From contig NZ_FUXI01000025.1 of the NCBI RefSeq assembly GCF_900167335.1, forward strand, positions 1-39,078: 39,078 nt of DNA. Direction: 5' to 3'. This stretch comes from Pilibacter termitis (GTDB lineage: Bacteria > Bacillota > Bacilli > Lactobacillales > Streptococcaceae). Below are positions 32,961 through 39,078 of this stretch, in pieces. The notes below the pieces were generated by a model. The model worked only from the letters and a program-made list of their open reading frames with translations. It did no database searches and was not told the origin of the DNA. Numbering within the stretch: the stretch's first letter is position 1; each line of letters starts with the position of its first letter. The translations under genes and the position numbers were made by a program.

Positions 32961-33760
32961 TATACTGTAAACAATTCTGTCGGCTCATCATAGCTTGTGT
33001 CTAGCACTTTAAATTGTTCGTTTACCCCAAAATCATGTTGCATTAATACAGTTTCCATTGTCATATGTGCGAGTTCTTTGATATTATTTTCTCGGCTCAA
33101 ATGTCCAAGGAAAATTCGTTTTGTCTTGTCGCCTAAAATATCCGTCATGGCAATTGCTCCGTCCTCGTTTGACAAATGCCCCTCATCGCCTAAAATGCGT
33201 TGTTTCAAATGCCAAGGGTAAGCACCAGCACGCAACATATCTATATCATGATTGCTCTCCATTAAATACGCATCAGCATTACGAATAATTCCACGCATTT
33301 TCTCGCTCACATAACCCGTATCAGTGAGCATGACAAACGACTTATTATCTTTTTGGAAAGTGTAAAACTGTGGTGCAGCAGCATCATGGCTTACGCCAAA
33401 ACTCTCAATATCAATATCGCCAAATGTTTTTGTAATCCCCACCTCAAAAAGATGTTTTTGAGCAGTCGGAATTTCTCCAATGGATTTCGGCATAGCATTC
33501 CATGTTTTTTCATTTGCGTATAAATCAATCTCATATTTTCTTGCAAGCACCCCGATTCCTTTGACGTGATCGGAATGTTCGTGTGTAACGAGTAAAGCAT
33601 CTAAATCACTTGCTTTACGACCGATTTTCCCAAGCAATTCTTCGATTTTTTTTCCAGAAAATCCTGCGTCTACCAAAATTTTCTTCTGTGCTGTTTCAAT
33701 ATAACAAGCGTTTCCTGTTGACCCACTTGCTAAAATACTTACCTTAAATCCATTTTCCAT
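32960..33760 (-). CDS. walJ: Metallo-beta-lactamase-fold hydrolase WalJ (YycJ/VicX)
   Basis: A 266-aa metallo-beta-lactamase-fold protein with the metal motif THEHSDH (about residues 59-65), SHDA and LTDTGYV, and the C-terminal LGHLS. The family (YycJ/WalJ/VicX) is thought to be a 5'-to-3' exonuclease-like protein linked to cell-wall control and DNA repair. In relatives it is the last gene of the walRKHI-J operon; here it is separate, with no walR or walK in view. The stop codon is formed by the inserted element's end; before insertion it would have been TAA at the same place, so the protein is unchanged. Confidence 0.93.
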   Translation of the reverse strand: MENGFKVSILASGSTGNACYIETAQKKILVDAGFSGKKIEELLGKIGRKASDLDALLVTHEHSDHVKGIGVLARKYEIDLYANEKTWNAMPKSIGEIPTAQKHLFEVGITKTFGDIDIESFGVSHDAAAPQFYTFQKDNKSFVMLTDTGYVSEKMRGIIRNADAYLMESNHDIDMLRAGAYPWHLKQRILGDEGHLSNEDGAIAMTDILGDKTKRIFLGHLSRENNIKELAHMTMETVLMQHDFGVNEQFKVLDTSYDEPTELFTV

Positions 33761-33868
33761 GACGAACCTGCTTTCTATGTACCCTTTACTAAAAACTCGC
33801 GGAAGTCTTTAGCGATATTTTTATTATACTTCCACAAGAGCAAAAAAACAATGAGAGAACTCATTGTT

Positions 33869-34198
33869 TCAGCTTTTGTTTCGTTGATTAATCTCAGTAG
33901 GAAGTAAAATTGTTTCATTCCTGCCGTCATCATAGGCATAGACTTCTTTTGGAAAATCATATGAATACTCAAATGGCAAGTCTACCGCCACTTCCATTCG
34001 TTTGTCTTTTTGTGAAAAATGGAGGGTAAGTCTACCGTCATGATTTAATAATTGGAAAGTAATTAGCTCGTCTAGCTCAACTACTCCTTGTAAATTCATG
34101 TCAATAACGACCCAAATGCTATCAATGATTTCTCCGGGTAAACTAGAAACCACCCCAAATGATGCAAAACGATTGCGATTGATAGAAAAATTTTTCAT
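33869..34198 (-). CDS. DUF960-family protein
   Basis: A 109-aa cytosolic protein resembling the DUF960 (staphylococcal protein of unknown function) family: RFASFGVVSSLPGEIIDSIWVVID near the N-terminus, then LDELITFQL and ILLPTEIN at the end. GAGGG lies seven bases before the ATG at 34198. It is in line with walJ, 108 bases upstream of it, and could be co-transcribed. The function of the family is not known. Confidence 0.82.
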   Translation of the reverse strand: MKNFSINRNRFASFGVVSSLPGEIIDSIWVVIDMNLQGVVELDELITFQLLNHDGRLTLHFSQKDKRMEVAVDLPFEYSYDFPKEVYAYDDGRNETILLPTEINQRNKS

Positions 34199-34332
34199 AG
34201 TAATTCCCTCGATTCTGTTCTCATAGAAAAAAGATACCTTGTTTTTTAAAGAAGGTCAAGTAATCGAATTGTTAGATGACAAATTTTTTGATATAGAGTA
34301 TCTTTAGGATAATAACAAATTGGAGGTATTTT

Positions 34333-35031
34333 ATGCAAATCTTGCTTTTTGATGTAGACAATACGTTGTTGGACTTTGATTTAGCAGAGAAAAACGCACT
34401 TTGTGCAATTTATGAAAAATATGGTATTGATGTGAACGACGAGGCTCTTTTTGTCTTTAGTGAAGTAAACAAACATCTATGGTTGCAAAATGAACGAGGA
34501 GAAATTGAACGCAGTGAGCTATTTGCTAAACGTTTCCCACAAGTGTTTGAGAAATTGGGGATTTCGTATGATTTTGATAAAAATCACGACATTGATACGG
34601 AATATCGTACGTTTCTTTCGCAAAATCATGCGTTAGTTGACGGTGCGTTAGAGATGTTGAACCATTTGCAACAACAATCTGCACAGATGTACATTGTGAC
34701 TAACGGGACACCTTCTGTTAGCCGACCGAGAATTGAGGGGGCTGGCTTGTCTAATTTTTTCCAAGATATTTTCATCAGCGAAGAAATTGGTGCCAATAAA
34801 CCAGACAAGCGATTTTTCGATTTTGTCTTTTCCAAAATTCCTCCTGTCGAGAAAAAGGAAGTGTTTATCATTGGAGACTCACTTTCTAGCGATATACTTG
34901 GCGGAAAAAATGCAGGAATCACAACAATTTGGTATAATCCTAAGAGACAAAAAAATGAACAATCCTTCTCAGCTGATTATGAAATTCAGCATTTAATGGA
35001 GTTGGTGGAAATATTGAATAAAAAATCGTAA
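34333..35031 (+). CDS. HAD-family hydrolase, YjjG/YfnB type (nucleotidase)
   Basis: A 232-aa HAD phosphatase with motif I FDVDNTLLDFD (Asp7 and Asp9 expected catalytic), the helical cap at about 15-100, motif II VTNGTP, a Lys in ANKPDKRFFD (motif III) and motif IV IIGDSLSSDILGG. This pattern matches YjjG/YfnB, a pyrimidine 5'-nucleotidase thought to remove non-canonical nucleotides. GGAGG precedes the ATG. It is 11 bases upstream of udk, which fits a pyrimidine-nucleotide theme. Confidence 0.88.
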   Translation: MQILLFDVDNTLLDFDLAEKNALCAIYEKYGIDVNDEALFVFSEVNKHLWLQNERGEIERSELFAKRFPQVFEKLGISYDFDKNHDIDTEYRTFLSQNHALVDGALEMLNHLQQQSAQMYIVTNGTPSVSRPRIEGAGLSNFFQDIFISEEIGANKPDKRFFDFVFSKIPPVEKKEVFIIGDSLSSDILGGKNAGITTIWYNPKRQKNEQSFSADYEIQHLMELVEILNKKS

Positions 35032-35042
35032 GGAGCTAAACA

Positions 35043-35672
35043 ATGTCAAATCGGAAAAAACCAATTATTATAGGTGTTACAGGCGGTAGTGGAAGTGGGA
35101 AAACGAGCGTAAGTCGTGCAATTTGTACTAATTTTCCCAATCACTCGATTGCCATGATTGAGCATGATAGCTATTATAAAGACCAAAGCGACATTAGCCT
35201 TGAGGAAAGGCTAAAAACCAATTATGACCACCCTTTTGCTTTTGATACGGATTTGCTTGTTGAGCATTTGAAGAAAATGCTCCGCTACGAGCCGATTGAG
35301 ATACCGATTTATGACTATGTCAATCATACAAGAAGTGAGAAAGTCATTCATCAATTGCCTCAAGAAGTCATTATTTTGGAGGGGATTCTGATTTTAGAGG
35401 ACAAGAGACTGCGAGAGTTAATGGATATAAAAATTTTCGTAGACACCGATGATGATGTTCGTATTATCCGCCGTATCAAGCGTGATATGCAGGAAAGAGG
35501 GAGAAGTCTGGACTCTGTTATTGAGCAATATCTTGGTAGTGTAAAACCTGCCTATCATCAATTTATCGAGCCAACCAAACGATATGCTGATGTGATTATT
35601 CCAGAGGGGGTAAGTAATAGAGTGGCGATTGATTTGATTAATACAAAAGTAGGAAGTATTCTCAAGGATTAG
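35043..35672 (+). CDS. udk: Uridine kinase
   Basis: Phosphorylates uridine and cytidine to UMP and CMP in pyrimidine salvage. The 209-aa protein has the P-loop GGSGSGKTS (residues 14-22), [10 protein letters not shown] and NYDHPFAFD. It also has the lid region [15 protein letters not shown] and the conserved [28 protein letters not shown] precedes the ATG. Cotranscribed with the HAD nucleotidase gene. The protein has the usual length. Confidence 0.96.
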   Translation: MSNRKKPIIIGVTGGSGSGKTSVSRAICTNFPNHSIAMIEHDSYYKDQSDISLEERLKTNYDHPFAFDTDLLVEHLKKMLRYEPIEIPIYDYVNHTRSEKVIHQLPQEVIILEGILILEDKRLRELMDIKIFVDTDDDVRIIRRIKRDMQERGRSLDSVIEQYLGSVKPAYHQFIEPTKRYADVIIPEGVSNRVAIDLINTKVGSILKD

Positions 35673-35796
35673 AGTTGCATTTAAGTTTGAGGTAAGTCAG
35701 TATAAATTTTTTTTAAAGTCTGAGTGATATAGGTTAAATTAATCGGGAAAATTTAGTATAGTAGAAGTGAAGTAAGTATATAAGGGGGAAGCAAAT

Positions 35797-37023
35797 TTGA
35801 AGAGAAAGGAAATCATCTGGGCGTTTTTATTTATTGGACTTTTTCTGTTCCAAAGCACTGCCTTTGCAGAAGAGCCTAAAGAAGTACCGATTGAGAAAAA
35901 CCAAGTAGATTTTATTGATATTTCAAGTCATAACGGCTCCATGAGTGAAAAGGAGTTTAAAATATTAAAGAAAAATGGTGTCAAAGGGGTAGTTGTTAAA
36001 GTTTCCGAGGGGACTTTGATGGAGAACGGCAAGTTTTACGTCAATCCGCTCGCCAGAAAACAAATAACCGAGGCAAAAAAAGCAGGTTTGGCAGTCTCAG
36101 TGTACCATTACGCCAAATTTTCCAATGCAAAAAGTGCCAAAGAGGAAGCGGAATTATTTATTCAAGAAGTGCGAAAACTAGGGCTTTCCGAAGATACACT
36201 CCTTGTAAACGACATGGAAGACAGCTATACGCTAACTAATGAGGACAACAAAAAGAGAAATACACGTCAAGAAATCACCAACAATATGCTCTTGTTCCAA
36301 AATACGTTGAACAGTGCAGGTTTTTCTTATGTGGTGCATTACACGTATGAGAATTTTCTCCGCAATAATCTGGACGGCACACGTTTAGGCAAGGCGAGTC
36401 TATGGATGGCGAATTATTTGCATACGACAGAAAGTGATAAGTACAAGGAAAATCTTGCGTGGCAATGGACGAGTAGCGGTCATGTAGAAGAGGATATTGT
36501 GCCAGAAGATGCCACTACCTCACGATTTGACTTTAACGTTGATTATTCTGGGATTTTCACCAATAATTTGCCAAAAGTAAAGGCGAGTTATATTAGTAAA
36601 AATCCAAGTGAAGTCGTCGCACAAAAAGAGATTTCGAGTTATTGGGATATTCATTTGACAGGAAAAAAATCCAAAACATATAAGCAAGGCGAAAAAATAG
36701 AAGTTGCAGCGATTCAAATGCAAGTTGACGGCACGCCAACTCTGCTGTTAAAAGACGGTAGCTATCTAAGTGCCAACCTACAAGACGTTTTGCCACCTGT
36801 TGCACATATTCAAAAAATGGCAAAAGAAAAACGGAAAAACATTCTTTTAGAAGAAGTGAAACGTGAAATGGCTGAAGAAACAGGCGAACAAGGTGTTTTA
36901 AAAATGCTAAAAAGCCCAATTGTCACAATAGAAAATGAAATCCCCACTCGTGAAGTGAAAATTTTACCCGGAGGGATTTCAGAGGTGATTGGGGAAGTGA
37001 AAGAAGAAAAGATTGTGAAATAG
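35797..37023 (+). CDS. Secreted GH25-type muramidase with C-terminal SH3-like region
   Basis: The 408-aa protein begins with a signal peptide ending about AFA-EE (cleavage after Ala24) from a TTG start at 35797 behind AAGGGGGA. Residues 38-250 match the GH25 (Cellosyl-type) fold: DFIDISSHNG, GVVVKVSEGT, VYHYAKF, then NDMED with the catalytic Asp139/Glu141 pair, and the terminal DFNVDYS. Residues 260-335 (YWDIHLTGKKSKTYKQGEKI to DGSYLSANLQDV) resemble bacterial SH3-like wall-binding modules. The tail of about 70 residues is Lys/Glu-rich without a sorting signal. It probably cleaves peptidoglycan for growth, division or lysis. An approximate promoter TTAAAT-17-TATAGT precedes it. Confidence 0.88.
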   Translation: MKRKEIIWAFLFIGLFLFQSTAFAEEPKEVPIEKNQVDFIDISSHNGSMSEKEFKILKKNGVKGVVVKVSEGTLMENGKFYVNPLARKQITEAKKAGLAVSVYHYAKFSNAKSAKEEAELFIQEVRKLGLSEDTLLVNDMEDSYTLTNEDNKKRNTRQEITNNMLLFQNTLNSAGFSYVVHYTYENFLRNNLDGTRLGKASLWMANYLHTTESDKYKENLAWQWTSSGHVEEDIVPEDATTSRFDFNVDYSGIFTNNLPKVKASYISKNPSEVVAQKEISSYWDIHLTGKKSKTYKQGEKIEVAAIQMQVDGTPTLLLKDGSYLSANLQDVLPPVAHIQKMAKEKRKNILLEEVKREMAEETGEQGVLKMLKSPIVTIENEIPTREVKILPGGISEVIGEVKEEKIVK

Positions 37024-37055
37024 CGATTTTCCAGAGGTGCTTGTGGGTGCCTATG

Positions 37056-37091
37056 AAAACGAGGTTGGAAATACTCCAAACCTCGTTTTTT
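37056..37091. terminator. Bidirectional terminator
   Basis: AAAACGAGGTT and AACCTCGTTTTTT, with an inner GGA/TCC, stand between the convergent GH25 gene and the old yellow enzyme gene. Confidence 0.92.
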
Positions 37092-38120
37092 CTATTTCAT
37101 TATTTTTCCACGAATAACAGCTCGCTCATAAGGTTTTGGTAAATCTATTTCGCCTGTTAATTCAGCTTTTGCGTGCAAACACCAATAAGGTGAAGTTAAA
37201 AGCGGACGTCCAAGAGCGATAAAATCACTCGCTGCACTTTCTATGACGGCATTAGCGATTTCAGGATTTCCTAAAATACCTACCGCAATCGTAGGTAAGT
37301 TGATTGCATTTTTGATTGTTTCTGCAAATTTCACTTGATAACCTGCATAAATCGCAGGAGGTGCAATTTCGCTTTCTCCGCCAGAACTAACGTGGAGAAC
37401 ATCAACACCTGCCGTTTTACATTTTTTCAAAATAGGTAGCAAATCGTCCAATGTATAGCCACTTTCCGCATATTCCACCGCCGAAACACGAAGAAACAAC
37501 GGTATTTCATCTGGCATTATTTTTTTCACCCGCTCAATAATTTCTAGCAAAAAACGCTCGCCCTTTCCGTATTCGTCCGTTCGAGTATTGCTCAACGGCG
37601 AGAGAAATTGATGAATCAAATAACCATGAGCGGCGTGAAGTTCGATAAAATCCACCCCAGCAGTCACAGCACGATGAACGGCAAGTGTAAATTGTTCGAT
37701 AATTTCTTTGACCTCAAGTGTAGTGAGAGCGTTCGGCGTTTGATAATTTTCAGAAAAAGCAATAGCACTTGGTGCAACAGCTACACCACCTCCTTTTGCT
37801 TTTCGTCCTGCGTGTGCAATTTGTATGCCGACTTTTGTGTCGTGACGGTGAATTTTTTCGACAAGATTTGCTAGTGGTGCGATTTGTTCATCTTGCCACA
37901 ATCCCAAATCGTTTTTGGAAATTCGCCCGACAGGCGAAATGGCACAAGCCTCTAAAATAATTGCCCCTACTCCGCCAACCGCACGAGAAACATAATGCGT
38001 TTCATGCCAATCATTTACACAACCGTCTTCGTTTCCTACCATATACTGACACATTGGAGCCATAAACACTCGATTTTTCATTTTCATTTGTTTAATTTTT
38101 ACTTCTTCAAAAAGTTCCAT
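37092..38120 (-). CDS. NADH:flavin oxidoreductase, old yellow enzyme family (NamA/YqjM-like)
   Basis: An FMN-dependent ene-reductase that reduces activated C=C bonds and nitro compounds with NAD(P)H. The 342-aa barrel shows the YqjM-class APMCQY (Cys24, tuning the flavin), QIAHAGRKA and the His pair in ELHAAHGYLIHQFLSPLSN. It also has LRVSAVEY and IALGRPLLTSPYW for FMN phosphate binding. The start is ATG 38120 with GAAGG upstream; the six-codon longer version has no suitable site. It is 30 bases downstream of the GNAT gene and probably co-transcribed with it. Confidence 0.93.
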   Translation of the reverse strand: MELFEEVKIKQMKMKNRVFMAPMCQYMVGNEDGCVNDWHETHYVSRAVGGVGAIILEACAISPVGRISKNDLGLWQDEQIAPLANLVEKIHRHDTKVGIQIAHAGRKAKGGGVAVAPSAIAFSENYQTPNALTTLEVKEIIEQFTLAVHRAVTAGVDFIELHAAHGYLIHQFLSPLSNTRTDEYGKGERFLLEIIERVKKIMPDEIPLFLRVSAVEYAESGYTLDDLLPILKKCKTAGVDVLHVSSGGESEIAPPAIYAGYQVKFAETIKNAINLPTIAVGILGNPEIANAVIESAASDFIALGRPLLTSPYWCLHAKAELTGEIDLPKPYERAVIRGKIMK

Positions 38121-38149
38121 TGTCAACCTTCTTTCCATTCCGTGAGTTG

Positions 38150-38659
38150 TCAGTCAAAAAATTTTTGATAGGCAATTCTAGGACTTCCGTCTTCAACTGT
38201 TACAATACCACGCTTTTCAAATGCCAAAGCGGCGATTACCTTTTGCATAATCTTATTTTTTTCATGCGTATCAACACGCACTTCTTTAAAACCTAATCGT
38301 TTTGCTTCATATAATAGGAGGGAAAAGAACAACTTGCCCACACCTTTTTGTCGAACCGAACTTAAAGTAGACAGGCGGTGAATGGTTGCGTAGTTGTCAT
38401 TATTATTTTTCCACGACCCTTGTGAAATGGTGCGATAATTTGCATCAGGCGTTTGTTGCAACGCTGCATAACCAATCACTTGTTCATCATCAGTCAGTAC
38501 ATAAGCGAAATTTTGCTCTATATCTTTTAATACGTCCAATTTATTTGGATACTCTCCTTGCCATTGAGGAATTTCCTGCTCATGCAAAAACGTTCGTGCG
38601 TCTGAAAAAATTTGTAAAATTGTTTTCATATCTTTTTGTGTTGCTTTTCTTATTTTCAT
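38150..38659 (-). CDS. GNAT-family N-acetyltransferase
   Basis: A 169-aa acetyltransferase of the GNAT superfamily: MKIRKATQKDMKTILQIFSDA at the start, VIGYAALQQ, then the acetyl-CoA loop LSSVRQKGVGKLFFSLLLYEAKRLG and DTHEKNKIMQKVIAALAFEKRGIV. The substrate cannot be inferred (amino acid, polyamine, antibiotic or protein N-terminus). AGGTGG lies before the ATG, and a TATAAT (plus-strand 38688-38693) is the probable -10. First gene of a two-gene leftward operon with the old yellow enzyme. Confidence 0.9.
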   Translation of the reverse strand: MKIRKATQKDMKTILQIFSDARTFLHEQEIPQWQGEYPNKLDVLKDIEQNFAYVLTDDEQVIGYAALQQTPDANYRTISQGSWKNNNDNYATIHRLSTLSSVRQKGVGKLFFSLLLYEAKRLGFKEVRVDTHEKNKIMQKVIAALAFEKRGIVTVEDGSPRIAYQKFFD

Positions 38660-38919
38660 TTGACCACCTTTTTTTATAGATATTAGTATTATATCATGGA
38701 AATCCGTTTATTTTCAGTTGAAAAAGCGGGCTTTTCTCCCGTTGAAAATAAAAAGCGAAAAATTTTTTTGCTTATTTTATGGAGTGAAAGCTCATTATTA
38801 TTCAAAGTTTACAACGAATTATCGAACATTCATTATATTTATATCTCTAAAACAACGGGAAAGACAAACATTGAAGCATAAACGAAGAAATAAGCCTTAA
38901 AATTTTTACATTAAATTCC

Positions 38920-39056
38920 TTGCACTCTCCCCAAAAACATGGTAAATTATTCCTTGTCGTCAAGCGAGTAACAAACGCTTGTGAAAAAGACCTCAAAAAA
39001 CTTTTTTAAATTTTTTACAGAAAATCGTTGACAAACGAAAAGAAGTAGAGTAAGAT
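38920..39056 (+). promoter_or_regulatory. Tandem strong promoters, possibly of an rRNA operon
   Basis: P1: TTGCAC (38920-38925), 17 bases, TAAATT (38943-38948). P2: TTGACA (39028-39033), 17 bases, TAAGAT (39051-39056), preceded by A/T-tracts like an UP element. Two promoters of this type in a gene-free stretch of about 400 bases fit the start of an rrn operon in Lactobacillales, but no 16S sequence is inside the window. Apart from these, bases 38700-38910 hold nothing I can recognise except an A/T-rich hairpin near 38752-38775. Confidence 0.45.
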
Positions 39057-39078
39057 ATAAAAGTTGACTCGTGAAGTT

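Overview
The window looks like a chromosomal segment of a low-GC Gram-positive bacterium of the Lactobacillales, closest in flavour to Enterococcaceae. Pointers are the A+T-rich sequence, GGAGG-type ribosome sites with several TTG/GTG starts, a class A sortase, a ThiT thiamine transporter under a TPP riboswitch, WalJ, RicA-MutS, YidC/RnpA/RpmH, an Rgg-type regulator remnant and a DUF960 protein. The species cannot be fixed from sequence alone.

Layout. 0.1-3.8 kb (leftward): srtA-ricA-mutS, probably one operon. 3.9-7.6 kb (rightward): a 252-aa unknown protein, TPP riboswitch and thiT, hpt, and a large lipoprotein. 7.6-8.8 kb (leftward): rnpA-yidC. 9-13.6 kb, accessory: a small membrane protein, a WYL regulator with an operator-like palindrome, two copies of an identical 40-aa protein flanking a PD-(D/E)XK nuclease-like protein, and an ApbE lipoprotein. 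13.8-22.6 kb: a LacI regulator divergent from an Msm-type ABC importer (msmEFG) followed by two GH36 alpha-galactosidases, a complete raffinose-type uptake and cleavage operon apart from the ATPase. 23-25.3 kb: an AAA-type ATPase behind A/T-rich direct repeats and a divergent MTA/SAH nucleosidase. 25.5-32.1 kb: pieces of the usual replication-origin neighbourhood (yaaA-recF with a DmpA-like peptidase, rpmH, gyrB) in an unusual order, without dnaA, dnaN or gyrA. 32.3-38.7 kb: an orphan PTS IIB, walJ, DUF960, yjjG-like and udk, a secreted GH25 protein, an old yellow enzyme and a GNAT acetyltransferase. The right end carries two tandem strong promoter-like sequences pointing out of the window.

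The most striking content is non-coding. A family of palindromic elements (type A, about 155 bp, ends GGGCACCTCTAAAAACTC) occurs in about nine full or reduced copies. A second structured element (type B, about 75-200 bp) sits at the same central position in three A copies and stands alone twice. The stems of type B differ between copies by paired, compensating changes while two short unpaired motifs stay constant, as expected for a selected fold. Two A insertions can be undone on paper: one interrupts an rgg-like gene, the other rewrote the walJ stop codon. Both indicate a 4-bp target duplication (ATAT, TATA). These repeats may also have contributed to the scrambled origin-region gene order.
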